This document shows, in pieces, positions 1 to 9,123 of a stretch of DNA of 64,000 nt. Below the pieces are notes generated by a model. The model ran no database searches. It saw only the letters and a list, made by a program, of their open reading frames with translations, and was not told where the DNA came from. A program made the position numbers and the translations under genes. How positions within the stretch are numbered: position 1 is the stretch's first letter; the number at the start of each line of letters is the position of its first letter. The stretch comes from Ferrigenium kumadai (GTDB taxonomy: Bacteria; Pseudomonadota; Gammaproteobacteria; Burkholderiales; Gallionellaceae), in contig NZ_AP019536.1 of assembly GCF_018324385.1 (NCBI RefSeq), forward strand, positions 1,302,001-1,366,000, read 5' to 3'.

Positions 1-3000
1 TGGGCCCGAGTGACTGCCTGCGGCGGCGTGCGTTCGGCATATTCCGCGGCGAGCGATTTCTGCAGGTAGACGATCTCGTCGTCCAGGCGCCTTTCATGCT
101 GAGCCAGTTGCCATGCCTGGTTGAGGACGCCCGGGTGGTTCGGGTACTGGGCCAGCAAGGTATCGAGCTGTTCCCGGGCGTGTTCCGGTTCGTCTAGTGT
201 AAGGTACAGGTCGACCAGTTGCAGGCGGCTGGACAGGCTCGTGCTGCTGGCGGCCCATGCGGCCAGTTGGGCAAGCGCAGCGGCGCGGTCGCCGGCGGCG
301 AGCTGTGTTTCGATCAGGCCCCGCCTTGCGGCGGGCTCGTCCGCTTCCAGCCGTAATACATGGGCGAAGGTGGATTGCGCCGATGGCCATTGTTCCTCGG
401 CCCAGTAGGCTTGGGCTTCTGCGAGCAGCAGGGGGATGCGGTCGGGAGCGTTCTTCAGGAACGGCGCGAGGGTCTGGTGCGCCAGGCCGGGTTGGTTCGA
501 GGCGAGGTACCCATTCGCCGTGCGGATGGTGAATGATTCCTGCAATGCATACAGCTCCTGCTTTTCATCGGGATTCAATTGCAGGGCAGCGAGGGAATCC
601 AGCTCGGCAGCCAGCTCCGGGGCATTCTTCATGGCGAGATATTCGGCATGGCGCAGGCGCCAGCGGATAGAAGGCAGTGCGCTACGCAGCGCGTCGAACA
701 CTCGGTCGGCCTGTGGGTACTCGCCGATCCTGCCCCATGCCAGCGCGACAGCGAGCCCGGCTTCCTCGTCATCCGCTGCGAGAACCTCCGCCTCCCGCAG
801 CAGGCGCGCAGCTTCGTCACGGTGTTTCGGTTGCATGTATGTGTTCGCGATCTGCCTCAGATTCCTGTCTCTCAAGTGTGATGTCTTCGTGGAGCGCTTG
901 GCAACCGGGATACGGGCCAAGGTGGTTAACACCTGAACGGATCTCCCCTGGCTGGACTGATATTCACCCAAGGCATACAAGGCTTCAGAATCGTCCGGGT
1001 GTCTGGCGAGCAGGTCGTCGAACAATGCCTGGCCTTGTTCCGGGTGGTTATGGCGAGCATAGAGCCTGGCTAGCGCAAAACGCGACCAGGGGTCATCGGC
1101 ATCCAGCCGTACGGCCTGTTCCAAGAGCTGGATTGACTCATCTTCCTGTCCATGCGCGAGCAAACGGTCGGCCTGCTCCTTCAACACAGCGGCATTCATC
1201 CGATTGAGTGTCGCGCTCAACACCTTGCGTTGCGCAGGGGATAGTTGCGCAATGACTTGTTGAACCTCACGTTCCTGGCCCTGACGGCGGTAAAGTGCGA
1301 TCAAGCCTTCCAGCGCGCCGGTGTTTAACGGTTCGACTGACAGCGCGCGCCGGTAGGTGTTTGCGGCGGCTTCAAACAAGCCACGGTCGGCCAGGATGTC
1401 CGCAAGCGCCGCGACGGCGTTGGGTTCGTTGTGTTCCACCTGCAGCGCGGCATACAGCCGGTTCTCCGCCAGCGCGAAATCGCGATTCTTGCGCGCTTCG
1501 CGGGCCTCGCGCATGAGTTGCCAGAATTGCGCGACCTTGCCCATCGAGTTCCACCTCTTGCTGCCACCGGGCGTCAGACGTTCCGCTTGGGCGAAGTATT
1601 GTCGAGCTTCGGCGTGACGGCCTTGACGCAGGCGCAACGTCCCCATGCCGCCGGTCAGTTCGCTGTCCGTGGGGCGGGCGCGCAATGCCTGTTCCAGCAG
1701 CGGCTCGGCGGTATCCAATTCCCCCTTTTCCAGGAAGGCGATGCCTTCGACCCCTGCGCGGTAGTTGGGGTCGGCCATCAGCCTGCGCTGCCTTTCCTGC
1801 GCCGCAACGATCTGGGTTTGTTTTTCGCGTATCGCGGAATCGTTCGGTTCGGTCGCCAGGTATTGGCGCAACAGCGGGAGACTGGATGGATTGTCGCCCA
1901 GCCTTCGCATCGCGCTGCGCCACGCGTCGCGGGCCTGTTGCGAGAAAGCGGGTACCCGGGTCATGTCGATGATGACCGCCAGTGCCTGGCGCTTGAGCGG
2001 CAGGCGCGAAGTCTCGTGCTCAGCCAATGTCAGCCGGTAGTGCAGGTTGTACGGGTTGTTCTTCACCAGCTTGGCGATGCCCTCGCGGGCGGGGTACCAC
2101 CCTCTGGGCGTGTTCGCGACCATCTGCCAGTACTCTAGTGTCAGGTCGTCGCTGGGCGGGCCATCTGGATACAGTTTGCGAAAGATGGCGGCGGCTTCTT
2201 GATAGCGTGACGCCTTGACCAGCGAGCGCGCATGGCGCAATTCGGCCTTGTCCTGGCCGAAGGTGCGCAACAAGGCTTCGATGCGCGGAATGGCCGGGTG
2301 ATCCGGTTGCGACCGCCGCAACTTGTCGAGGAAACCTTGCGCCTCCTTCGGCTGGTTGCGCCTGATCTCAATTTGCGCCTGCATCGCGAGCCCGGAAGGG
2401 TGGCCGGGAGCGATGCTGAAGAGTTTGTCCAGGGACTCCTGGGCGAGATCGATACGATCTCTGGCTTCCCACCATTTCGCGCGCTCCAGTAGCTCCTGGA
2501 GCGGATCATCGCTGCTGGGTACATAGACATAGTGATCCTGAGGCTGCGACGAAACATCGGCCTGATCCGGATGAACGGATTCGCCCACCGGCAGGGTCGT
2601 GATCAGGAAGCGAACAATGCCTTCAACTACCTGCGATGCCGTTCTCTCGAAGATGCCGGGACGCACGACGGCGCGCGCGCGCCGGAAGCCACGTTCGCGA
2701 TAGAAGCCGGTGATCCGTTGTGCGAGCGCGTCGAGATCGCTGGGCGTCAACTCCTTGCCGACGACATCGGTCACGAGCGTGAGCAATTGGGCTTCCGTGA
2801 ATGCACGCGAGCCGACGATGCGAAAGCCGGTCGCCTTGATCAAGGGAGACGGGGCCTGCAGCGAATCGGGTGCGGTCGAGGCAGGTGCGGTCGTTACCAG
2901 AAAGCGCACGACGCCGTCGCTAAAGTTTTGTGGCGGGATGATGGCGTGTGCGCGCGGAAAACCGTGCCGGCGGTAATAGGCGGTGATGCCGTCGGCAAGT

Positions 3001-3209
3001 TCGATGAGTTCGCTGCGGCTGAGTTTCCGGCCGACGGAATGTTCGACCAGTTTCAGCAGTTCGGTTTCGGTGAACGCTCTCGACCCCGAGATTCGGAAGG
3101 CCTTGGCGGTGACGGCCGGGGCCTCTCCCGTTTGCGCGTGAGCTGGCAGGCAGGCCGCATTCAGGATGAGGCCCAACGCCAGGGGAGAGAGTCTCTTGCG
3201 CATCTTCAT
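1..3209 (-). CDS. bcsC: Cellulose synthase outer-membrane subunit BcsC, N-terminal part, with two POTRA-like domains
   Basis: The 5' 1,069 codons are present and the 3' end lies beyond the window. The product starts with a signal peptide (basic start, LALGLILNAACLPAHA). Two repeats of about 70 residues follow, each reading FRI-GSRAFTE, then an inhibitory-looking helix, then YYRRHGF or FYRERGF, then a GVVRF/GIVRF strand. This is the pattern of ShlB-type POTRA domains. From about residue 220 the protein becomes a TPR solenoid (for example AEPLLEQALRARP) typical of BcsC, which links the inner-membrane BcsAB synthase to the outer-membrane exit barrel; the barrel is not in the window. It lies 19 bp behind bcsB in the same operon. 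ATG at 3209 was chosen, with an ATG two codons later as alternative. BcsC identity is firm from context and TPR sequence. The POTRA assignment is by pattern only and is unusual for BcsC. Confidence 0.9.
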   Translation of the reverse strand, partial: MKMRKRLSPLALGLILNAACLPAHAQTGEAPAVTAKAFRISGSRAFTETELLKLVEHSVGRKLSRSELIELADGITAYYRRHGFPRAHAIIPPQNFSDGVVRFLVTTAPASTAPDSLQAPSPLIKATGFRIVGSRAFTEAQLLTLVTDVVGKELTPSDLDALAQRITGFYRERGFRRARAVVRPGIFERTASQVVEGIVRFLITTLPVGESVHPDQADVSSQPQDHYVYVPSSDDPLQELLERAKWWEARDRIDLAQESLDKLFSIAPGHPSGLAMQAQIEIRRNQPKEAQGFLDKLRRSQPDHPAIPRIEALLRTFGQDKAELRHARSLVKASRYQEAAAIFRKLYPDGPPSDDLTLEYWQMVANTPRGWYPAREGIAKLVKNNPYNLHYRLTLAEHETSRLPLKRQALAVIIDMTRVPAFSQQARDAWRSAMRRLGDNPSSLPLLRQYLATEPNDSAIREKQTQIVAAQERQRRLMADPNYRAGVEGIAFLEKGELDTAEPLLEQALRARPTDSELTGGMGTLRLRQGRHAEARQYFAQAERLTPGGSKRWNSMGKVAQFWQLMREAREARKNRDFALAENRLYAALQVEHNEPNAVAALADILADRGLFEAAANTYRRALSVEPLNTGALEGLIALYRRQGQEREVQQVIAQLSPAQRKVLSATLNRMNAAVLKEQADRLLAHGQEDESIQLLEQAVRLDADDPWSRFALARLYARHNHPEQGQALFDDLLARHPDDSEALYALGEYQSSQGRSVQVLTTLARIPVAKRSTKTSHLRDRNLRQIANTYMQPKHRDEAARLLREAEVLAADDEEAGLAVALAWGRIGEYPQADRVFDALRSALPSIRWRLRHAEYLAMKNAPELAAELDSLAALQLNPDEKQELYALQESFTIRTANGYLASNQPGLAHQTLAPFLKNAPDRIPLLLAEAQAYWAEEQWPSAQSTFAHVLRLEADEPAARRGLIETQLAAGDRAAALAQLAAWAASSTSLSSRLQLVDLYLTLDEPEHAREQLDTLLAQYPNHPGVLNQAWQLAQHERRLDDEIVYLQKSLAAEYAERTPPQAVTRA

Positions 3210-3228
3210 CGAGGCAGATCGTCAGGCA

Positions 3229-5472
3229 TTAATCCTCGTTGCGCAGACGCTTGGCGGCAATCACCCTGAGGGTGCGCCAGAGCGCGAACGCGAACACCAG
3301 CACGGCGAGCGCTGCCAGGATGGCGAGCAGGACGGGATGGTTCGCGAACGGGTACCAGATCGATGTCAGGAACGGAAGCTCACCGATGGTGTACGTCTGG
3401 CCTACCAGGAAGCTCTCCACCTTGTTGGGATGGATAAATGCCGCGCTGCCGTGGATGTCGTTGCTCGAACGCTCGAGCGCGTCGAGTGTCTGGGTCAGGC
3501 TCTCCGGCTGCGTGGACACGACGGCGACGACGCTGCGTTGCGAAGAGAGCGGCGACTCGAATCCCAGCATGGCCGCCAGCGAACCGTTCTCGCTGAGTTG
3601 CTGCTGCGCCAGGATATCGGGGTCGGGCTGGGTATCGAAGTTCAGCCAGTCGAACAGAAAGCTGACGCTGCGCTTGGGCTGACTGTTACGTAACATGCCA
3701 TCGCGGATGTCGACTGGCAGCTTGTCTCCCCACTGGGTCAGCAAGCCCTGCTTGAGGGCGGCACCGATCACCAGCAGGTCGGCATCCTTCAGGCGGCTGC
3801 CCTCGCTCGCGTGGGCGATTCCGAACTGTGTGGCGGGATAGCCCGTCGACTCGCCCATGCGTCCCAGCAGGGTGAGCATGGTCTCAATATCGTAGGCAGT
3901 CGGGTGCTCGGGCAAAACGACGATGGTCTGCGAGAGGTCGGCATACTTGGTGAAGGGGAAACCCGCCGTGGCGAAGTAGTTCAGGTTGGGCATTTCCGCA
4001 TAGTGCGGGAAGCCGGAGAAGTCGATCTTCGAGTCCGCGTCGATCATGTCGCGCACGTTCTCGTTGATGTAGTCGCGGCATAAGCCTTCCTTCTGGGGTG
4101 CGGTGGTGAACTGGAATTGCAACTCGTTGCGAGTGCCGAGCTTGAACGACGGCAGCATCAATTCCTGCGATTGGCCGAACACCATGTCGTCGATCAGCGG
4201 CAGGCGGATGCGGTTCTTCTCGACCTCTCCCGACGGCAGCAGGGTGAACGACTTGACCAGTTCACCGTTGACGCCCATGCGCAAACGCGATTCGCTGAGG
4301 TGGAGCGGCGGTGTATAGCGGTATTTCAGGTCGATCGGCACGCCGCGGCTGCGCCATGTGAACAGGTCGGGCGGAACGCGCAGCGGAATACGGATGGGCT
4401 GCGGAGCGTAGCCCGCGACCTGAAGCTCTTGAGGCCACGCAACCAGTTCGCCGAACTTCATCGGCCTGTCCATGCGCACCCAGGCGGGAGCATCATAAGG
4501 CTTGCGGAGAGACTCCTGCTTGACGTCCCGGATCGACGCTCGGCTGCCTGCCAGTGCGGCGTTGCCCAGCACCAGTGCCTGCGCTGCGATCTTCTGGTCC
4601 GCGCCGTTGCGGCCGAGGATCAGCAGCAGTTTCGAGCGTCCGTCGGCCGGGTTGGTCATCATCTCGAGCATTGGTCCGGTGATCTTCGGATAGTCCTTGA
4701 GGAAGGCCGGACGGTCTTCGTTGCTGGCGAAGACGACAGCATGCCCTGCAGCCAACGTATCCAGTTTCGCCGGGAAACGGGCGCCGCGCCAAGCCGCCAG
4801 TTTGCCGAACCAGGACGACACGATGCCGGCAGCGTTGAGCGTGTCCTTGCCGGGGGCGGAGGAAAACACGAACGGAACGGTCAGCTTGTTGCTGAATTCG
4901 TGGGCATTGAAAAATGGCTCGGGCAGCAGGGCCAAGTCGTTGTTGAGTGCCAGCGGGCGCACCGTCAATTCGAATTGGCTGAAACCGCTGATCTCCATCC
5001 ACAGGCTGGAGTGGAATGGCTCTTCGCAATCGTGGGTGTAATGCCCGATGAACTGGAACTTGATGCGGGTGAGGTTGGTGAACAGGCGGGGATCGATCTC
5101 CAGGTCCTGAGTGATGTTGCGTCCCACGTTCTCCTTGGTCACCGGCAATACGTGGACGACTTCGTCGTTGACCAGGATCTTCAGGTGCGACTCGCCCGGG
5201 ATCAGGGCGGGCGAATAGGTGTAACGCAGATGCAATACGGCGCGGGTGATCAATTCATCGCTTTGTCCACCAAAGGTGAAGGCATCGCTGCCCTCGATCC
5301 CGCGCAAAGTCAGCGCTTCCCGGTTACTGATCTGCTTCAGCGTGATGCGTTTAGTCAGCAGCGGCGTAGCATCGTTTGTGGCGGAAGTGGACGGCTTCTC
5401 GGTTGTCCGGGCCTCAGAAAAAGGAGCGGCAGACAGCAGGCAGACAAGCAGGAGGAAGATTGGCTTTTTCAT
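3229..5472 (-). CDS. bcsB: Cellulose synthase periplasmic subunit BcsB
   Basis: The 747-residue product is the periplasmic, membrane-anchored partner of BcsA that guides nascent cellulose away from the synthase. It has an N-terminal signal sequence (MKKPIFLLLVCLLSAAPFSEA), two similar halves each holding a carbohydrate-binding-like beta domain (ITLRGIEGSDAFTFGG early, PLHLSESRLRMGVNGELVKS in the middle), and one C-terminal transmembrane helix near residues 710-735 followed by a basic tail. Length and layout match BcsB. It overlaps the end of bcsA by 4 bp (ATGA), so the two are probably translationally coupled, as expected for subunits made one to one. Confidence 0.95.
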   Translation of the reverse strand: MKKPIFLLLVCLLSAAPFSEARTTEKPSTSATNDATPLLTKRITLKQISNREALTLRGIEGSDAFTFGGQSDELITRAVLHLRYTYSPALIPGESHLKILVNDEVVHVLPVTKENVGRNITQDLEIDPRLFTNLTRIKFQFIGHYTHDCEEPFHSSLWMEISGFSQFELTVRPLALNNDLALLPEPFFNAHEFSNKLTVPFVFSSAPGKDTLNAAGIVSSWFGKLAAWRGARFPAKLDTLAAGHAVVFASNEDRPAFLKDYPKITGPMLEMMTNPADGRSKLLLILGRNGADQKIAAQALVLGNAALAGSRASIRDVKQESLRKPYDAPAWVRMDRPMKFGELVAWPQELQVAGYAPQPIRIPLRVPPDLFTWRSRGVPIDLKYRYTPPLHLSESRLRMGVNGELVKSFTLLPSGEVEKNRIRLPLIDDMVFGQSQELMLPSFKLGTRNELQFQFTTAPQKEGLCRDYINENVRDMIDADSKIDFSGFPHYAEMPNLNYFATAGFPFTKYADLSQTIVVLPEHPTAYDIETMLTLLGRMGESTGYPATQFGIAHASEGSRLKDADLLVIGAALKQGLLTQWGDKLPVDIRDGMLRNSQPKRSVSFLFDWLNFDTQPDPDILAQQQLSENGSLAAMLGFESPLSSQRSVVAVVSTQPESLTQTLDALERSSNDIHGSAAFIHPNKVESFLVGQTYTIGELPFLTSIWYPFANHPVLLAILAALAVLVFAFALWRTLRVIAAKRLRNED

Positions 5473-8039
5473 CGGTGGTTTTCCAAATTGGGGGTACGTG
5501 GCAGGAAGCTAGCCAAGAAGGCAAGAAATTCGACAAGGCGGTGCATGGTAGGAATCATGCGCGGCAAAAAGTGTTCGACGATGCGGCGATATCCCAGCAG
5601 GCCTATGGAGAGCACATTACCCAAGCTCTCGAACGGTTTGTCGGCTGGACGGTCTTTGGCCCATTCAATCCAGGCGTCCGCCCGCCCGAAGGTGCACTGC
5701 ACCAGAGCGGCTTCCTGTTCCTGGTTCTGCAATTCCCACCTCAGGCGAAGTTGCGGCGGAGCTATGGAGAGGACACGCGCTGAAAAAGCCAACTCTTCTT
5801 CGCCGCGCCACAGCGAAACCATGACCGATTCGTCACGACCGACTTCGGGCATCGCCGCAGGCACGAGGGCGATTCCGCCTTCCGAGAAATCCACGGTCTC
5901 GCAACGGATGCGCTTGCCGTTAGCGAGGTGCAGTACTGCCGATAATTTCATCTCTACGCGATGTGACATCCTGACTTGTTTTGTTTCAAGGGCGGTTGCG
6001 GCGGCCGCTCCTAAGATGATGAGGTTGTAGGTGACCCAAAACAAGTTGATTATGATGGTGGCGATCTCGTCGGTCGGGCCTGAATGGAGGCGCCAGAGGC
6101 CAGCAAAAATTCCGACGATGCTCAGTCCGATCAGGAACAGGTAAGGCAGTGAAATGGACCAGTCGAAGTATTCGCTGTCGACTGCGCCCCCCTTTGCGGT
6201 GACGTTGAATTTGCCCTTGTGCGGGGCGAATAGAGCTACAAAAGTCGGGCGGGCGATATACCAGGCAAGTACCGTTTCATAAACCTCTGCCCAGAACGAG
6301 TTGCGGTGTTTTCCCTGCGTCCGTGAATTGGCGATGGTGGCATGCGCCATGTGGGGCAACACGTATAACAGCAGCGAAACGGCAGGGGCGTAGATGATGT
6401 AAGCGTGAAATAGTAGAACTGCAAGCGGCGCGGTGAGAAAGATGAGCCGCGGGATGCCGTTAAAGAAGTGTAACGCTGCATTAGAGTAGCAGAGGCGCTG
6501 TGCCCATTTCAGCCCCTTGCCCAGAAGGGCGTTGTCCAGCCGGAATATCTGCGTCGTGCCGCGCGCCCAGCGGATGCGCTGGCCGATGTGGGCGGACAGG
6601 CTTTCCGTGGCGAGGCCGGCTGCCATGGGGATGTTGATATAGGCCGAGTTGTATCCCAGCCGGTGCATCTTCAGGGCGGTATGGGCATCTTCGGTCACCG
6701 TTTCCACTGCAACACCGCCGATCTCTTCCAACGGGGCGCGCTTCAAGATGGCGCAAGATCCGCAGAAGAAAGAGGCGTTCCACAAATCGTTGCCGTCTTG
6801 CACCACGCCGTAGAATAGTTCGCCTTCGTTTGGCGTGCTGCGGAACACGCCCAGATTGCGTTCGAACGGGTCTGCCGAGTAGAAGTGGTGCGGAGTTTGT
6901 ACCAGGGCCAGTTTGGGATCGCGCAAAAAACCGCCCATGCACAATTGCAGGAAGGAACGGGTGGGGATGTGGTCGCAGTCGAAGATGGCGATGTATTCGC
7001 CGCTGCTCTTGGTCAACGCGTGGTTGAGGTTGCCTGCCTTGGCGTGTTCGTTGGTGGGGCGGGCAATATAGTTGACGCCTGCCTGTTCGGCAAAACGGCG
7101 AAATTCTTCGCGGCGGCCATCGTCGAGCAGGTAGACATTGAGCTTGCCCTCGGGCCAGTCCATTCCCTGCGCGGCATAAATAGTGGGTTTGACGACCTTG
7201 AGCGGCTCGTTGTAGGTGGGGATGAACACATCCACGGAGGGCCATAGGCTGGTGTCGGTGGGCAGCAGCACCGGCGAGCGTTTAAGAGGCCAACTTGATT
7301 GGATGTAGCTAAGCACCAGGATGATCCAGGTGTAAATCTCGGCAAGCAGCAGCAGGATGCCCCAAGTGAGATCGAAGGTATTGTCCCAGTTCAGTGTCGA
7401 GGTGATCCGCCACCAGAGATAGCGCGTCGAGGCGGTAACCGACAAGACTATCAGCAGCAGCGTGACCACCTGGCCGGGAATGCGCCGGATGATCAATGCG
7501 GTGACCAGCAACAGCGAAACGAAGACCAGTTGCGAGGTCGTGTTGAACGGGGTGGTTATGCACAGGAAGGACAGCAGCGCCGAAATGCCGTAGGCCAGGT
7601 ATCGGACGAGCGGGTGGTCCCAGTAGCGGTGTCTGGCGAAGGACTCGCTGATTTCCTGAAAGTGCCGGATGTCCGCATCGGTCTTGATGTGCAGGCGCAT
7701 CGCCAACCGGTCGAGCCGGTTACTGATTCCGGCGCGCAGGCGATGATAGGGGGCAAGCCAGGAGGCTCCTTGCCGCAGCGGCGACTTCACTTCTGACGTC
7801 AGGCGGATAACGGCCAGCCAAAGCAGCTGCAACGGAATGCGGATGATGTCGCCCGGACGCAGCCGGTCGAAGCGGACATGCGGAAAGAGTCTTGCGTAAT
7901 AACCAGCCGGTTTGAGGGGAGGCAGGACGAACAGCAGCGAGAGCAGCTGCCGCCCGCGCGAGTGGTTGGGATCGACGCCGCATGCCAGCAGGAACCAACT
8001 GGAGAAACGGTGCAGCCTCTGGAACAGCGCGGACATCAT
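5469..8039 (-). CDS. bcsA: Cellulose synthase catalytic subunit BcsA (UDP-forming) with PilZ domain
   Basis: This is the 856-residue membrane GT2 enzyme that polymerises UDP-glucose into beta-1,4-glucan and extrudes it. The GT2 motifs are all present: LLDDG near residue 303, DCD near 352, the TED of the acceptor site near 448, and QRIRWARG (QxxRW) near 486. Several membrane helices flank them. A C-terminal PilZ domain starts near residue 690 with RMSHR (RxxxR) followed by DFSEGG (D/NxSxxG), so the c-di-GMP-binding residues are intact and the enzyme should be activated by c-di-GMP. The N-terminus carries about 150 residues before the first core helices, as in enterobacterial BcsA. It overlaps bcsQ and bcsB by 4 bp on each side. 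Confidence 0.97.
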   Translation of the reverse strand: MMSALFQRLHRFSSWFLLACGVDPNHSRGRQLLSLLFVLPPLKPAGYYARLFPHVRFDRLRPGDIIRIPLQLLWLAVIRLTSEVKSPLRQGASWLAPYHRLRAGISNRLDRLAMRLHIKTDADIRHFQEISESFARHRYWDHPLVRYLAYGISALLSFLCITTPFNTTSQLVFVSLLLVTALIIRRIPGQVVTLLLIVLSVTASTRYLWWRITSTLNWDNTFDLTWGILLLLAEIYTWIILVLSYIQSSWPLKRSPVLLPTDTSLWPSVDVFIPTYNEPLKVVKPTIYAAQGMDWPEGKLNVYLLDDGRREEFRRFAEQAGVNYIARPTNEHAKAGNLNHALTKSSGEYIAIFDCDHIPTRSFLQLCMGGFLRDPKLALVQTPHHFYSADPFERNLGVFRSTPNEGELFYGVVQDGNDLWNASFFCGSCAILKRAPLEEIGGVAVETVTEDAHTALKMHRLGYNSAYINIPMAAGLATESLSAHIGQRIRWARGTTQIFRLDNALLGKGLKWAQRLCYSNAALHFFNGIPRLIFLTAPLAVLLFHAYIIYAPAVSLLLYVLPHMAHATIANSRTQGKHRNSFWAEVYETVLAWYIARPTFVALFAPHKGKFNVTAKGGAVDSEYFDWSISLPYLFLIGLSIVGIFAGLWRLHSGPTDEIATIIINLFWVTYNLIILGAAAATALETKQVRMSHRVEMKLSAVLHLANGKRIRCETVDFSEGGIALVPAAMPEVGRDESVMVSLWRGEEELAFSARVLSIAPPQLRLRWELQNQEQEAALVQCTFGRADAWIEWAKDRPADKPFESLGNVLSIGLLGYRRIVEHFLPRMIPTMHRLVEFLAFLASFLPRTPNLENHR

Positions 8040-8800
8040 GGTGTGCGTCTCTCTTCATGGGCGAGCCTGGCGACCAGCCATGTCGACAAGGCGGCGAAGT
8101 CGTCTGACGCCTGACTGTAAGGAGCATAGGCATCAAGACTGAGCTTGCTGGCCAATGCCTCGCGTACGGATTCGTCGCGGTGGATCGTCACGGGGCACAT
8201 GCGCACTCCGATGTCGACGCGCAGCAGTTCGGCGATATCGCGATCCAGTTCTCGCGTCGGGTCAAAACCGTTGAGGAGGTAGATGACCTTTCCTGCGTGG
8301 TCGGGAGCAAAGACCGGGGGGGATTCCGCAAGCGCGGCATAGGACAAGGTGTCCGCTTCCAGCACCACGAAAATCAGGTCGGACAAGGCATGCGCCTGCG
8401 AACGGAACGCACGTCCGGCGTGCGAACAGTCGATCAGGATGCAGGTACTGTCGTCGGCTTCCAACTCACCCAGCCGGGACTCCAGCCAATCCTGCTCTTG
8501 TTGCAGCAAGTGCTCAAAGCCCGCGACCTCCTGTTCACCACATTTGCCGAAAGGCAGGAAATCCACGCCATTCTCGCAACGATAGGCGGCCTCGTTCCAG
8601 GGCTTACCGGACAAGACATTGGGAATGAGGCCATTGCCGTCTTCCCACTTCATGCCGAAGTGCAGACGAAGCGCGTTTTGCGGGGAGAAGTCGAAAGCGA
8701 TGACATGCCATTTGCGTGTAGCCAGGATCGAGGACAGTTGGGCTGCCACCGTAGTGGCACCGACACCGCTGCTTATCCCGGTGATCGAAACAACCTTCAT
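8036..8800 (-). CDS. bcsQ: BcsQ, MinD/ParA-like ATPase of cellulose secretion
   Basis: This 254-residue ParA/MinD-family protein is needed in enterobacteria for assembly or polar localisation of the cellulose machine. The N-terminal nucleotide loop reads GISSGVGATT, so the usual Walker A lysines are replaced. Many BcsQ/YhjQ proteins also vary here, so this need not mean loss of function. The following FDFSPQNALRLHFGM segment is characteristic of BcsQ. ILIDCSHAGRAF fits the Walker B/switch region. The gene sits between bcsR and bcsA with 4 bp overlaps at both ends, giving a tight bcsRQAB unit. Confidence 0.88.
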   Translation of the reverse strand: MKVVSITGISSGVGATTVAAQLSSILATRKWHVIAFDFSPQNALRLHFGMKWEDGNGLIPNVLSGKPWNEAAYRCENGVDFLPFGKCGEQEVAGFEHLLQQEQDWLESRLGELEADDSTCILIDCSHAGRAFRSQAHALSDLIFVVLEADTLSYAALAESPPVFAPDHAGKVIYLLNGFDPTRELDRDIAELLRVDIGVRMCPVTIHRDESVREALASKLSLDAYAPYSQASDDFAALSTWLVARLAHEERRTP

Positions 8801-8991
8801 TCCGGATGAGGCCTTTCATGTTCCGCGGTCGGCATCGAGCGCGCGAGCGGCATCGAACAATGTATCTCCTGCAGCAAGGCCCACCGTGAACCGGTTGCTT
8901 CCAGTCTGTGGAGGGCTCCAATCTCTTGGTACCGTTCCGTGTCGTAGGTCAATTTTGAGAAAAGTCCGGCAATGTCGGAATGGTCGCGCAT
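8797..8991 (-). CDS. bcsR: Small cellulose biosynthesis protein BcsR (YhjR-like)
   Basis: A 64-residue cytosolic protein. Its pattern DIAGLFSKL, YQEIGAL and RWALLQEI follows that of BcsR/YhjR (DI..L...F, Y.EI, RWPLL.E), the short partner that stabilises BcsQ in E. coli. It is the first gene of the leftward bcs operon and overlaps bcsQ by 4 bp, the same position as yhjR in enterobacteria. The sequence is short, so the call leans on both motif and position. Confidence 0.75.
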   Translation of the reverse strand: MRDHSDIAGLFSKLTYDTERYQEIGALHRLEATGSRWALLQEIHCSMPLARSMPTAEHERPHPE

Positions 8992-9123
8992 CGGTTAATG
9001 GCTAGGGGAATTCGATATAAATCCAAAATTCCCAATTAAACAATGGTGTATTATCTACGTATTATTGCGTATTGCCAATACGAACACAGAATTTAGGCGG
9101 GTGGTTATGTACCCGCAGTTCAG
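8992..9123. promoter_or_regulatory. Divergent bcsR/bcsE control region with 15-bp palindrome and leader hairpin
   Basis: This 132-bp AT-rich gap separates the leftward bcsRQABC and rightward bcsEFG operons and must carry both promoters. It contains a perfect inverted repeat, CGTATTG-C-CAATACG, at 9068-9082, preceded by a further CGTATT half-site at about 9058. A 6-bp hairpin (GCGGGT 9097-9102 with ACCCGC 9111-9116) lies just before the bcsE start. The palindrome looks like a transcription-factor operator; the regulator is unknown. No convincing -35/-10 pair was fixed. Confidence 0.5.

Noticed and set aside
4117-6030. Long open frame on the plus strand across bcsB/bcsA
   Set aside because: It is antisense to bcsB and bcsA, whose motifs are clear. 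Arg/Gln/Glu-rich composition is typical of GC-rich shadow frames.
8992-9123. c-di-GMP riboswitch upstream of bcsE
   Set aside because: The gap is short and holds only a simple 6-bp hairpin; no GEMM-type structure could be drawn.
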